Below, piece by piece: positions 26,538 through 39,121 of a DNA stretch of 64,000 nucleotides. Origin of the DNA: Betaproteobacteria bacterium (GTDB lineage Bacteria > Pseudomonadota > Gammaproteobacteria > Burkholderiales > JAEUOS01); the NCBI GenBank assembly GCA_028292405.1, contig JAQGMJ010000062.1, forward strand, positions 62,001 through 126,000. Reading direction: 5' to 3'. The notes beneath the pieces were generated by a model that worked only from the letters and a program-made list of their open reading frames with translations, did not search any database and was not told the origin of the DNA. The translations under genes and the position numbers were made by a program. Every line of letters begins with the position of its first letter. The first letter of the stretch is position 1.

Positions 26538-27860
26538 ATGAGCCCGGCGGAAAATCAGCAGATCGATTACGGGTCGTACAAGCAGTACCAAAAAGATGTG
26601 CCGACGATGACCCACCTGGCCAAGCAGACCCTGGCCTTGATACTGGCAGGCGGGCGCGGTACGCGGCTGGGGCCGCTGACCGATTGGCGCGCCAAGCCGG
26701 CGGTGCCGTTCGGCGGCAAGTTCCGCATCATCGATTTCGCGCTTTCCAATTGCGTCAATTCCGGCATTCGCCGCATCGGCATCGCCACCCAATACAAGGC
26801 GCAGAGCCTGATCCGCCACGTGCAGCGCGGCTGGTCATTTCTCGACGGGCGTTTCAATGAGTTCGTCGAACTGCTGCCGGCGCAGCAGCGCATGGGGGAC
26901 GACTGGTACAAGGGCACCGCCGACGCAGTGCTGCAGAACCTCGACATCATCCGTCGCCACGACCCGCGCTTCGTGCTGATCCTGGCCGGCGACCATGTCT
27001 ACAAGATGGACTATGCGCGGATGATCGACGAGCATGTCGCCCGCCGGGCCGATATGACGGTTGGCTGTGTCGAGGCACCGATCGCCGATGCCACGCAACT
27101 GGGTGTGATGGCGGTCGACCGCGAATACCGGGTGGTCGGCTTCGATGAAAAGCCGAAGCAGCCGAAGTGCATTCCCGGTCGGCCGGATGTCGCGCTGGGC
27201 AGCATGGGCATCTATGTGTTCTCCGCCAGCTTTCTCTACGAGCAATTGCTGCGCGATGCCGAAGATAGCCAATCGGCGCACGACTTCGGGCACAACATCA
27301 TTCCGCATCTGGTGGAGCGCGGCTACCGTGTCTACGCGCATCGCTTCGCCGACAGTTGCATGCAGTCCGATGGCGGCGAGGCCTATTGGCGCGACGCCGG
27401 CACGGTGGACGCCTACTGGGAGGCCAACATGGAACTGGTGCGGGTCAACCCTGCGCTTGACCTCTACGACCAGACTTGGCCGATCTGGACCTATCAGGAG
27501 CAGTTGCCGCCGGCGAAATTCGTCTTCGATGACGATGGTCGGCGCGGCGCGGCGGTCGATTCGATGGTGTCGGGCGGCTGCCTGATCAGCGGCTCGACCC
27601 TGCGGCGCTCGCTGCTGTTTTCCAGCGTGCACGTGCACAGCTATTGCACCATCGAAGATGCCGTGATCCTGCCGAACGTGGAAATCGGGCGCAACGCCGT
27701 GCTCAAGCGCGTGGTGATCGACAAGGGCGCGAAGATTCCCCCCGGCATGCAGATTGGTATCGATTCTGAAGAGGACCGCAAGCATTTTCACGTCAGCGAA
27801 AAGGGCGTGACACTGGTTACGCCGGAAATGCTTGGGCAGCGTATCCACCAAATGCGATGA
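26538..27860 (+). CDS. glgC: Glucose-1-phosphate adenylyltransferase
   Basis: GlgC makes ADP-glucose from ATP and glucose 1-phosphate, the committed step of glycogen synthesis. The 440-residue protein (E. coli 431) has the nucleotide loop [20 protein letters not shown] and [19 protein letters not shown], the catalytic [12 protein letters not shown], the sugar-phosphate site [11 protein letters not shown], and a C-terminal left-handed beta-helix ([28 protein letters not shown]). GGGAG lies 5 bases before the ATG. It heads an eight-gene alpha-glucan/trehalose cluster, but no glgA is present in the window, so the ADP-glucose user must be encoded elsewhere. Confidence 0.96.
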   Translation: MSPAENQQIDYGSYKQYQKDVPTMTHLAKQTLALILAGGRGTRLGPLTDWRAKPAVPFGGKFRIIDFALSNCVNSGIRRIGIATQYKAQSLIRHVQRGWSFLDGRFNEFVELLPAQQRMGDDWYKGTADAVLQNLDIIRRHDPRFVLILAGDHVYKMDYARMIDEHVARRADMTVGCVEAPIADATQLGVMAVDREYRVVGFDEKPKQPKCIPGRPDVALGSMGIYVFSASFLYEQLLRDAEDSQSAHDFGHNIIPHLVERGYRVYAHRFADSCMQSDGGEAYWRDAGTVDAYWEANMELVRVNPALDLYDQTWPIWTYQEQLPPAKFVFDDDGRRGAAVDSMVSGGCLISGSTLRRSLLFSSVHVHSYCTIEDAVILPNVEIGRNAVLKRVVIDKGAKIPPGMQIGIDSEEDRKHFHVSEKGVTLVTPEMLGQRIHQMR

Positions 27861-27902
27861 ATGGCCTAGGCCGGTCGCATCGAACAGCATAGCGAGGTCA
27901 AC

Positions 27903-29809
<1,907 letters not shown>

Positions 29810-29813
<4 letters not shown>

Positions 29814-31810
29814 ACGCACCCGAGCGCATGCCGCCGGACGGGCGGGTTCGTGCCGTCGTCGAAGGCATCGCGCCGATGGTCGACGGCGGGCGTTTCGCGG
29901 TCAAGCGGGTGATTGGCGACGAAATGGTGGTGGAGGCCGATTGCTTCACCGACGGCCACGATCAGTTGGTGTGCAGCCTGCACTATCGCTATGACGAAGA
30001 TAACGCCTGGAGCGAGCAGCGCATGCAGCCGCTGGGCAACGACCGCTGGCGCGCCGGGTTCGTCTGTGCGCGCCTGGGCACCTGGCATTACCGCGTCAGC
30101 GCGCGGGTGGACAGTTTTCTATCATGGCGCGCCGAGTTCGCGCGTCGCGTCGATGGTGAAGACATGCGCATTGCGGCGCGCGTAGGCGCCGACCTGATCA
30201 GCGCGGCGGCCGAGCGCGCCGGTGGTGTGCACAGCGTGCAACTGGGCGAATGGGTGCTGCGCCTGCTTGGCGCCGGCGACCTGGAGGCGCTGCGCCGCGA
30301 GGGCATGGATGAGAACCTGGCGGCGCTGGTGTTGCGCTATCCGGATGCGGACATTGCCCCGGCGATATCGGTGGAGTTGCGCGTGACGGTGGAACGCGAG
30401 CGAGCCCGTTACAGCGCCTGGTATGAATTGTTTCCGCGTTCGGCCGGGCGGCCGGGAGAGCACGGAAGCTTCGACGACGTGATCCGCCTGTTGCCGGAAA
30501 TCGCCGGCATGGGCTTCGACGTGCTTTACCTGCCGCCGATTCATCCGATCGGCCGCGAGCAGCGCAAGGGCGTGAACAACACCTTGATCGCTCGGGCCGA
30601 AGATGTCGGCAGCCCCTGGGCGATCGGCGCCGCCGAAGGCGGGCACAAGGCCATACATCCGCAACTCGGCGCGCCTGCGGATTTTCGGCGCCTGGTGGAG
30701 GCGGCGCGCAGCCATGGAATGGAGGTCGCGCTGGACATCGCCTACCAGTGCGCGCCGGACCATCCGTATGTGCGCGACTACCCGGCGTGGTTCCGCTGGC
30801 GGCCAGATGGGAAAGTGCAGTACGCGGAGAATCCGCCGAAAAAGTACCAGGACATCTATCCCTTCGATTTCACCAGCAGTGATTGGCAGAACCTCTGGTT
30901 CGAACTCGGCAGCGTACTGGAATTCTGGATCGGCGAGGGTGTGCGCATCTTCCGCATCGACAATCCACACACCAAGCCGTTCCCCTTCTGGGAGTGGGTG
31001 ATCGCCGCGATCAAGCGCCAGTATCCGGAGGTGATCTTCCTCGCCGAAGCCTTCACCCGGCCGCGCATCATGCACCGCCTGGCCAAGGCCGGGTTCACGC
31101 AGTCGTATACCTATTTTGCCTGGCGCAACACCAAGCAGGAGCTGACCGAGTATTTCACCGAACTGTGCAGCGGGCCGGGGCGTGAATACTTCCGCCCCAA
31201 TTGCTGGCCGAACACGCCGGACATCCTCACCGAACACCTGCAGTATGGCGGCACTGCCGCATTCATGGCGCGCGCCGCGCTGGCGGCGACGCTGTCGGCG
31301 AACTACGGCATCTACGGCCCGGCCTTCGAGCTAATGGAGAGCGCGCCGCGCGAACACGGTAGCGAAGAATACCTGGACTCCGAGAAATACCAGTTGCGCA
31401 ACTGGGACCGTGCGCGCAGCGACAGCCTGGCGCCTTTCCTCGGCCGGCTCAACCGCATCCGCCGCGAAAACCCGGCCCTGCATCATGACTGGCGCCTGCG
31501 ATTTCATCCGATCGACAACGACTCGATGATCTGCTACTCCAAGAGCACGGCGGACATGGAGAACGTCATCATCACCGTGGTCAACCTCGACCCGCACAAC
31601 GTGCAGTCGGGCTGGGTCACGCTGGACCTCGACTGGCTGCGCGTCGATCCCGCCCATAGTTACCAGATGCACGAGCTGCTCTCCGGCGCGCGCTACCTGT
31701 GGAACGGGCCGCGCAATTTCGTGCGCCTCGAGCCGGCCCGTGCGCCGGTGCATATCTTCCATCTCGGCCGCCACCTGCGCACCGAGCGCGATTTCGACTA
31801 CTTCCTCTGA
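29810..31810 (+). CDS. glgE: Alpha-1,4-glucan:maltose-1-phosphate maltosyltransferase
   Basis: GlgE extends alpha-1,4-glucan by two glucose units from maltose 1-phosphate. The ATG at 29810 overlaps the glgB stop (ATGA) and gives 666 residues. The N-terminal beta-sandwich ([20 protein letters not shown]) is followed by the catalytic domain with [18 protein letters not shown], the nucleophile in [19 protein letters not shown] near residue 383, the Glu in [11 protein letters not shown] near 411, and [12 protein letters not shown]. These positions agree with characterised GlgE proteins. Maltose 1-phosphate would come from the Pep2 domain of the next gene. Confidence 0.95.
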
Positions 31811-31815
31811 CCGCC

Positions 31816-34800
31816 ATGGACCTGATGCCGCCGCTGCCCGATGATACGCCCGTCGCGAATGGAGACGATGGCCTTTGGTACAAGGACGCCGTCATCTACG
31901 AATTGCACGTCAAGGCCTTCTATGATTCCAACGGCGACGGTATCGGCGACTTTCGCGGCCTGACGCAAAAGCTGGACTACATCCAGGACCTCGGCGTCAA
32001 CACCATCTGGCTGCTGCCGTTCTATCCCTCGCCGATGCGCGACGACGGCTACGACGTCTCCGACTACAGCAATGTCCACCCGGCCTACGGCACCCGCCAG
32101 GATTTCCGCAATTTCGTGCGCGAGGCGCATCGCCGCGGCCTGCGGGTGATCACCGAGCTGATCGTCAATCACACCTCCGACCAGCACCCCTGGTTCCAGG
32201 CTGCCCGGCGCGCGCCGCCCGGTTCGCCCAAGCGCGACTACTACGTCTGGTCCGACGACCCCAACAAATATGCCGGCACGCGCGTCATCTTCACCGATAC
32301 CGAAAGCTCGAACTGGTCGTGGGACGCGGTCGCCAAGCAACACTATTGGCACCGCTTCTTCAGCCATCAGCCGGACCTGAACTTCGACAACCCCAAGGTG
32401 CTCAAGGCCGTGCTACGGGTGATGAACCACTGGCTCGACATGGGCGTCGATGGCTTCCGGCTGGACGCGATTCCCTACCTGATCGAGCGCGAGGGCACCA
32501 ACAACGAGAATCTGACCGAGACCCACAGCGTCATCAAGAAGATTCGCGCGGCCCTCGATAGCCGCTACAAGGACAAGGTGCTGCTGGCCGAAGCCAACCA
32601 GTGGCCGGAGGACGTGCGCGAGTATTTCGGCAACGATGACGAGTGCCACATGGCCTACCACTTCCCGCTGATGCCGCGCTTGTTCATGGCCATCGCGATG
32701 GAGGACCGCTATCCCGTCATCGAGATCATGCAGCAGACACCGGAGATCCCGGCCAACTGCCAATGGGCGATCTTCCTGCGCAACCATGACGAACTGACGC
32801 TCGAAATGGTCACCGACCGCGAGCGCGACTACATGTACCAGCGCTTCGCCAACGATCCGCAGATGCGCATCAACGTCGGCATCCGCCGCCGCCTGGCGCC
32901 GCTGATGGAAAACAGCCGCGAGCAGATCGAGCTGATCTCGTTTTTGCTGATGACCATGCCCGGCACGCCCGTGCTCTATTACGGCGACGAGATCGGCATG
33001 GGCGACAACATCTACCTCGGCGACCGCAACGGCGTGCGCACGCCGATGCAATGGAGCCCGGACCGCAACGCCGGCTTTTCGCGCGCCGACCCGCAGCGCC
33101 TATATATGCCGCCGATCATGGACGCGGTCTACGGTTACGAGGCGGTGAACGTCGAGGCGCAGTCGCGCAGCCCCTCGTCGATGCTCAACTGGACCAAGCG
33201 CCTGATCGCCGTGCGCCGCAGCTTCAAGGCCTTCGGCCGCGGCACCCTGGTGTTTCTCGACTTGGGCAACCACAAAGTATTGGCCTATTTGCGCGAGTAC
33301 GACGGTGAAAGCCTGCTCTGCGTGATCAACTTGTCGCGCCACGCGCAGGCGGCCGAGCTTGACCTGTCGAAGTTCGAAGGACGTGTTCCGGTGGAGATCT
33401 TTGGAAAGGAGGCCTTCCCGCCGGTAACCAAGTTGCCTTACGTACTGACCCTGCCGGGCCACGGCTACCTCGCCTTCCGCCTCGCCACCGACGTGGCGCC
33501 GCCGGTCTGGCACGAGAAGCGTATGGCCACCAGCGAGTTGCCGGTGCTGGTGATGTCGGAAAGCCTCTCCACCTACTTCGCGCGCGATGAGGCCGCGCGC
33601 GGCGCGCGCCAATTGATCGTCAACATGACGCGCGAGCGCATGCGCGACGACATCCTGCTGCCCTACATGGCGAACCGCCGCTGGTTCGCCGCCAAGGGCA
33701 AGAAGATCCTCGACATGCGCTTTCGTGAGGCGATGGAGTGGAACACGCCCGAAGGCAGCTGGCTGCTGGGTTTCCTGCAGGTGGACATCGAAGGCGAGGA
33801 AGCGCACCTCTATTTTCTGCCCCTGGCCATCGCCTGGGAGAGCAAGGGCAACGATCCGCTGCAGACCTTGGGCCCCTGGGTAATCGCCAAGGTGCGGCAG
33901 AAGGAGCGCATGGGCGTGCTCTACGGCGCCTTCGGCAACCCGGATTTCTCGCGTGCCTTGGCGCGGGCGATGGCGCGCAACGAAGAAATACCCTTCGGCA
34001 GCGGCAAGCTGCGCCTGTCGTCCACCTCGGTCTACCCGCAACTGGCGGATGCGATTGGCCAGGACGTGCGCATCCCGCCGCTGGAGCAGAGCAATACCGG
34101 CGTGTTTCTCGGCAACCAGCTCTACCTCAAGGGCTACCGGCGCATGCATTTCGGCGTCAACCCGGAAGTGGAGATCGGGCGTTTTCTCACCGACACTTCG
34201 CCCTATCCGAACATCGCGCCGATGGCCGGCGCCGTCGAGTACATCGACGCCCAAGGCAAGCTGCGCACGCTCGCGACGCTGGCGAAATTCGTCGAAAACC
34301 AGGGCGACGTGTGGACTTATACGCAGGAATACCTGGATCGCTTCCTTGCCACGCGCGGCATGCCGATCGAGGCGCCCGCCCCGGCGCAGGAAACCGAGCC
34401 GCACGCCTTTTTCAGGGCGCAGGCCGTGGTGTTGGGACGGCGCATCGGTGAGTTGCACTGGGCGTTTTTTCGCGCCGGTGGCGATCCCGCCTTCGAACCG
34501 GAGCAGACCACAGCTGACGACCTCGCCGCCTGGAAGGGCGCGATCCTGCGCGAAGCGGCGCAGACCATGGACGACCTCACGCAGCGGCTGCCGCATCTAT
34601 CGGAAGCGGTGCGGGCGCAGGCCGAGGACCTGCTGACAGCCGCGCCGCTCCTGCGCGAGCGCATCAGCGCTTTCACGGTCAACACCGAAGGCCTGATGAA
34701 GACGCGCTACCACGGCGACCTGCATTTCGGCCAGTTGCTGCTGGCGCAAAACGACTTCATCGTGCTCGACTTCGAAGGCGAGCCGACCCGGCCGATCGAG

Positions 34801-35154
34801 GAGCGTCGCCGCAAGCACAGCCCCCTGCGCGACGTCGCCGGGTTGCTGCGCTCCTGCAGTTACGCCGCTTATTCCGCCCTGCAACGTTCCATTGCGGACC
34901 ACGCGGAACGTCAGGACGGGGTGCGTGAGGCCCTGCGCGATTGGGAAAGCACGATCGTCGCCGCGGCGATGGAAGGCTATCGCGAAAGCGTGCGCGGCCT
35001 GCCCTCGGTGCCGGCCGACGCCGCAGAAATGCAGGCTTTTATCGACCTGCTGGTGGTCGAAAAAGCGCTTTACGAAATGCGCTACGAAATGAACAACCGC
35101 CCGGACTGGCTGCCCATACCGATGGCCGGGCTGAAGGGGATTCTGCAGAAATGA
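31816..35154 (+). CDS. treS: Trehalose synthase fused to maltokinase (TreS-Pep2)
   Basis: The 1112-residue fusion interconverts trehalose and maltose (TreS) and phosphorylates maltose to maltose 1-phosphate (Pep2). The GH13 part has [31 protein letters not shown], the nucleophile in [12 protein letters not shown] near residue 216, the Glu in [12 protein letters not shown] near 259, and [12 protein letters not shown]. The kinase part begins near residue 610 ([15 protein letters not shown]) and carries [14 protein letters not shown] and [11 protein letters not shown] near 965-985. Fusion channels trehalose carbon to GlgE. It lies 5 bases after glgE and overlaps glgX. Confidence 0.95.
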   Translation: MDLMPPLPDDTPVANGDDGLWYKDAVIYELHVKAFYDSNGDGIGDFRGLTQKLDYIQDLGVNTIWLLPFYPSPMRDDGYDVSDYSNVHPAYGTRQDFRNFVREAHRRGLRVITELIVNHTSDQHPWFQAARRAPPGSPKRDYYVWSDDPNKYAGTRVIFTDTESSNWSWDAVAKQHYWHRFFSHQPDLNFDNPKVLKAVLRVMNHWLDMGVDGFRLDAIPYLIEREGTNNENLTETHSVIKKIRAALDSRYKDKVLLAEANQWPEDVREYFGNDDECHMAYHFPLMPRLFMAIAMEDRYPVIEIMQQTPEIPANCQWAIFLRNHDELTLEMVTDRERDYMYQRFANDPQMRINVGIRRRLAPLMENSREQIELISFLLMTMPGTPVLYYGDEIGMGDNIYLGDRNGVRTPMQWSPDRNAGFSRADPQRLYMPPIMDAVYGYEAVNVEAQSRSPSSMLNWTKRLIAVRRSFKAFGRGTLVFLDLGNHKVLAYLREYDGESLLCVINLSRHAQAAELDLSKFEGRVPVEIFGKEAFPPVTKLPYVLTLPGHGYLAFRLATDVAPPVWHEKRMATSELPVLVMSESLSTYFARDEAARGARQLIVNMTRERMRDDILLPYMANRRWFAAKGKKILDMRFREAMEWNTPEGSWLLGFLQVDIEGEEAHLYFLPLAIAWESKGNDPLQTLGPWVIAKVRQKERMGVLYGAFGNPDFSRALARAMARNEEIPFGSGKLRLSSTSVYPQLADAIGQDVRIPPLEQSNTGVFLGNQLYLKGYRRMHFGVNPEVEIGRFLTDTSPYPNIAPMAGAVEYIDAQGKLRTLATLAKFVENQGDVWTYTQEYLDRFLATRGMPIEAPAPAQETEPHAFFRAQAVVLGRRIGELHWAFFRAGGDPAFEPEQTTADDLAAWKGAILREAAQTMDDLTQRLPHLSEAVRAQAEDLLTAAPLLRERISAFTVNTEGLMKTRYHGDLHFGQLLLAQNDFIVLDFEGEPTRPIEERRRKHSPLRDVAGLLRSCSYAAYSALQRSIADHAERQDGVREALRDWESTIVAAAMEGYRESVRGLPSVPADAAEMQAFIDLLVVEKALYEMRYEMNNRPDWLPIPMAGLKGILQK

Positions 35155-37298
35155 GCACCGAGATCGCGCAACAGGTTACCGCCGTCTGGCCCGGCAGGCC
35201 CTATCCGCGCGGCGCCACCTGGGACGGCGAGGGCGTCAACTTCGCCCTGTTTTCCGAGCACGCCGAGCGGGTCGAGCTGTGCGTATTCGACGCCAATGGG
35301 CGGCGCGAGATCCAGCGTATCGCCGTGAAGGAGCGCACCGACGAAGTCTGGCATTGCTATCTGCCCGAGGCGCGGCCCGGCATGCTCTACGGCTACCGGG
35401 TGCATGGCCCCTACAAACCGGAAGAAGGCCACCGCTTCAACGCCCACAAGCTGCTGCTTGACCCCTACGCCAACACCATCGTCGGCGGCCTGCGCTGGAG
35501 CGACGCGCATTTCGCCTACGGCATCGGCAACAAGCGCGAAGACCTCTCCTTCGACCGGCGCGACAACGCCGCCGGCATGCCCAAGTGCAAGGTGATCGAC
35601 CGCGCTTTCACCTGGGGCGACGACCGCCGCCCGAACGTGCCCTGGCATGAGATGGTGGTCTACGAAATGCACGTCGGCGGCTTCACGATGCAGCACACCG
35701 GCGTGCCCACCGCCCTGCGCGGCACCTACGCCGGCCTGGCCTGCCCGGCGGTAATCGACTACCTGCGGCGCCTCGGCATCACGACGGTGGAACTGATGCC
35801 GGTGCATGCCTTCGTCGACGACCGCTACCTGGTGGAAAAGGGCCTGCGCAACTACTGGGGCTACAACACCATCGGCTTTTTCGCCCCGGACATGCGCTAC
35901 AGCGCCTCCGGCAAGATCGCCGAGTTCAAGACCATGGTCAAGTCCTTCCACTCGGCCGGCATCGAGGTGATCCTCGACGTGGTCTACAACCACAGCGCCG
36001 AAGGCAACCACTGCGGCCCGACCCTGTGCTTTCGCGGCGTCGACAACGCCGCCTACTACCGACTCACCGCCGATAACCCGCGCTATTACATGGACTACAC
36101 CGGCTGCGGCAACACCTTCAACATGCAGCAGCCGCGCGTGCTGCAGATGATCATGGATTCCCTGCGCTACTGGGTTACCGAAATGCATGTGGATGGCTTT
36201 CGCTTCGACCTCGCCGCAACTCTTGCGCGTGAGTTGCACGAAGTCGACCGCCTCGGCGCGTTCTTCGACATCCTGCGCCAGGACCCGGTGCTCTCCCAGG
36301 TCAAGCTGATCGCCGAACCCTGGGACCTGGGCGAGGGCGGCTACCAGGTCGGCAAGTTTCCGGTCGGCTGGGCCGAGTGGAACGACAAATACCGCGACGC
36401 CATGCGCGGCTACTGGAAAGGTGACGGCGGCAAGATGGGCGAATTCGCCTGGCGCTTCACCGGCTCTTCCGACCTCTACGGCCGCAGCGGCCGGCGGCCC
36501 TACGCCAGCATCAACTTTATTACCGCGCACGATGGCTTCACCCTGCACGACCTGGTGTCGTACAACGACAAGCACAATGAGGCCAACGGCGAGGAAAACC
36601 GCGATGGCAGCAACAACAACGTGTCGTGGAACTGCGGCGCCGAAGGGCCGACCGACGATGCCGAGATCAACAAGCTGCGCGAGCGCCAGAAGCGCAACAT
36701 GCTCGCTACGCTGCTGCTCTCCCAGGGCATCCCGATGATCGTTGCCGGCGATGAGATCGGCCGCACGCAGAACGGCAACAACAACGCCTATTGCCAGGAC
36801 AACCCGACCTCGTGGATCGACTGGAAGCTGGACGAGTCGCGCAAGTCGCTGCTCAAGTTCACCCAGCGCCTGATCGCCTTTCGCCGCGCCCACCCGGGTT
36901 TTCGCCGCCGCGATTTCTTCCAGGGCCGCTCGCTGCGCGGCAGCGACGTCAAGGACATCATGTGGCTCAAGCCCGATGGCACCGAGATGACCGACGAGGA
37001 GTGGAACAACGAGTTCGCCCGCTGCCTCGGCGTCTATCTGTCGGGCCGCGACCTGCGCGAAACCGATGAGCGCGCCCACCCGGTGCAGGACGACACCTTC
37101 CTGGTGCTGTTCAACGCCCACCACGACGCCATCGAATTCATGCTGCCTTCCTTCGACGGCTCCAACACCTGGATGCGCCAGATCGACACCGCCTATGACG
37201 ACGGCGGCGCGCCCTATCAGCACCACGCCGCCGGAAGCAGCTATCCGCTGCAGGGGCGCTCCCTGGTCGTGCTGCTGCAGGGAGGGCAGGCATTTTGA
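35151..37298 (+). CDS. glgX: Glycogen debranching enzyme (isoamylase type)
   Basis: GlgX hydrolyses alpha-1,6 branch points of short limit-dextrin chains. The 715-residue protein has an N-terminal CBM48 ([22 protein letters not shown]), the GH13 signature [20 protein letters not shown], the nucleophile in [15 protein letters not shown] near residue 352, the Glu in [17 protein letters not shown] near 388, and [17 protein letters not shown]. In TreX/TreY/TreZ systems a debranching enzyme of this family releases linear chains for trehalose formation. ATGA overlap with treS and TTGA overlap with treZ indicate tight coupling. Confidence 0.95.
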   Translation: MSTEIAQQVTAVWPGRPYPRGATWDGEGVNFALFSEHAERVELCVFDANGRREIQRIAVKERTDEVWHCYLPEARPGMLYGYRVHGPYKPEEGHRFNAHKLLLDPYANTIVGGLRWSDAHFAYGIGNKREDLSFDRRDNAAGMPKCKVIDRAFTWGDDRRPNVPWHEMVVYEMHVGGFTMQHTGVPTALRGTYAGLACPAVIDYLRRLGITTVELMPVHAFVDDRYLVEKGLRNYWGYNTIGFFAPDMRYSASGKIAEFKTMVKSFHSAGIEVILDVVYNHSAEGNHCGPTLCFRGVDNAAYYRLTADNPRYYMDYTGCGNTFNMQQPRVLQMIMDSLRYWVTEMHVDGFRFDLAATLARELHEVDRLGAFFDILRQDPVLSQVKLIAEPWDLGEGGYQVGKFPVGWAEWNDKYRDAMRGYWKGDGGKMGEFAWRFTGSSDLYGRSGRRPYASINFITAHDGFTLHDLVSYNDKHNEANGEENRDGSNNNVSWNCGAEGPTDDAEINKLRERQKRNMLATLLLSQGIPMIVAGDEIGRTQNGNNNAYCQDNPTSWIDWKLDESRKSLLKFTQRLIAFRRAHPGFRRRDFFQGRSLRGSDVKDIMWLKPDGTEMTDEEWNNEFARCLGVYLSGRDLRETDERAHPVQDDTFLVLFNAHHDAIEFMLPSFDGSNTWMRQIDTAYDDGGAPYQHHAAGSSYPLQGRSLVVLLQGGQAF

Positions 37299-39121
37299 AA
37301 CTGCTACATTCAATGCCCTTTGGCGCGGAGTTGCGCGAAGACGGAAATACGCGGTTCCGGTTATGGGCGCCCGGCGCGAGGACGGTTGAGCTGAAACTGG
37401 GTCTGGGGGCGAGCCCGCGTTTATTGCCGATGCAGGCATCGACGGACGGCTGGTTCGAGGTGATCTCGCCGCACGCACGCGCCGGCACGCGCTACGCATT
37501 TCGTATCGACGAAAAAGCCAGCGTGCCCGACCCGGCCTCGCGCTATAACCCGGACGACATCCACGCGCCCTCGATGGTGGTCGATCCGCGCGCCTTCGAC
37601 TGGCCGGACGCGGGCTGGCGCGGCCGCCCGTGGCACGAGGCGGTGATTTATGAATTGCACATCGGCACGTTCACCGGCACCGGCGATTTTGCCGGGGTTG
37701 AATCGCGCCTCGACTACCTTGTCAACCTGGGCGTCACGGCGCTGGAATTGATGCCTGTGGCCGATTTTCCCGGCAAGCGCAACTGGGGCTACGACGGCGT
37801 ACTGCCTTTTGCCCCGGACGCCAGCTACGGCACGCCGGACCAACTGAAGCGCCTGATCGCCGCCGCGCATGCCCGAGGCCTGATGGTGATCATGGACGTT
37901 GTGTACAACCACTTCGGGCCGGACGGCAACTACCTGCACGTCTACGCGCCGCAATTCTTCAATCCGGAACTGCACACGCCCTGGGGCGCGGCGCTCAATT
38001 TCGACGCAGAGCATGGCGAAAAGGTGCGCAGCTTTTTTCTCCATAATGCGCTTTACTGGATCGAGGAATTCCATCTCGACGGCCTGCGCCTGGACGCGGT
38101 GCATGCGATCATCGACCGCTCCAAGCCCGGTTTCATCGCCGAACTCGGGGCGGCCGTGCGCCGCGGGCCCGGTGCGCGGCGCCAGGTGCACCTGATCCTG
38201 GAAAACGACAAGAACGAGGCGCATCACCTGGAGCGCGGGATCGACAGCCTGCCCTTGCGCGCCACTGGGCAATGGAATGACGACCTGCACCACGCCGTTC
38301 ATGTGCTGACTACCAAGGAGCGCGACGGCTACTACATCGATTACGCCGAGCGCCCGCTTTGGTTCCTCGGCCGCAGCCTGGCCGAGGGTTTCGGCTTCCA
38401 GGGGGAGGCTTCCACCACCCGCGACGGTGAATTGCGCGGCGAGCCCAGTGGCCACCTCCCGGCGAGCGCCTTCATTTCCTTCCTGCAGACCCACGACCAG
38501 GTCGGCAATCGCGCCCTGGGCGAGCGCATCGGCATGCTCTCGCCTCCCGCGCCGCTGCGGGCGATGACGGCCGCGCTGCTGCTGTCGCCGCACATCCCGA
38601 TGCTGTTCATGGGGGAAGAATTCAACGCTTCCTCGCCATTCCTGTTTTTCTGCGACTTCCACGACGAGCTTGCCGATGCGGTGCGCGAAGGCCGGCGCGC
38701 CGAGTTCGGCCGCTTCGAGAAATTCCGCGATCCCGCAGTGCGCGAGGCGATTCCCGATCCGAATGCGCTGCGGACCTTCGAGCGCTCGCGGCTGGTCTGG
38801 TCGGAAACCGGCGAGCCCGGCCACAAGGACTGGCTGGAGTTGTATCGGGAGCTATTGCAGTTGAGGGCTACCCATCTGATGCCGCGGCTGGCCGGCGTGC
38901 TGGGCAACGCGGCTTTCGACGTGACGGCCGAAGACGGCCTGCGGGTGAGCTGGGGCTTCCACGACGGCGCGAAACTTCATCTGGTCGGCAACTTCTCGGA
39001 CGCCGCGATCGACGGCCTGGTGCGCCCTGCCGGCCGGGTGATCTACGCCAGCCACGCCGAGGAGCAGGGCGGGCACGCGCCGCCGTGGTCGGTGGTCTGG
39101 CTGCTGGAAGAACGCGCATGA
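37295..39121 (+). CDS. treZ: Malto-oligosyltrehalose trehalohydrolase
   Basis: TreZ releases free trehalose from the end made by TreY. The TTG at 37295 overlaps the glgX stop and has GGAGGG 8 bases upstream; an ATG at 37313 (MPFGAEL) is an alternative. The 608-residue protein has a short CBM48 ([15 protein letters not shown]), [36 protein letters not shown], the nucleophile in [12 protein letters not shown] near residue 266, [15 protein letters not shown], and [16 protein letters not shown]. These marks separate it from glgB-type enzymes. Confidence 0.94.
   Translation: MKLLHSMPFGAELREDGNTRFRLWAPGARTVELKLGLGASPRLLPMQASTDGWFEVISPHARAGTRYAFRIDEKASVPDPASRYNPDDIHAPSMVVDPRAFDWPDAGWRGRPWHEAVIYELHIGTFTGTGDFAGVESRLDYLVNLGVTALELMPVADFPGKRNWGYDGVLPFAPDASYGTPDQLKRLIAAAHARGLMVIMDVVYNHFGPDGNYLHVYAPQFFNPELHTPWGAALNFDAEHGEKVRSFFLHNALYWIEEFHLDGLRLDAVHAIIDRSKPGFIAELGAAVRRGPGARRQVHLILENDKNEAHHLERGIDSLPLRATGQWNDDLHHAVHVLTTKERDGYYIDYAERPLWFLGRSLAEGFGFQGEASTTRDGELRGEPSGHLPASAFISFLQTHDQVGNRALGERIGMLSPPAPLRAMTAALLLSPHIPMLFMGEEFNASSPFLFFCDFHDELADAVREGRRAEFGRFEKFRDPAVREAIPDPNALRTFERSRLVWSETGEPGHKDWLELYRELLQLRATHLMPRLAGVLGNAAFDVTAEDGLRVSWGFHDGAKLHLVGNFSDAAIDGLVRPAGRVIYASHAEEQGGHAPPWSVVWLLEERA

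Noticed and set aside
35082..37499. 805-codon open frame antisense to glgX
   Set aside because: Same kind of GC-driven shadow as above.
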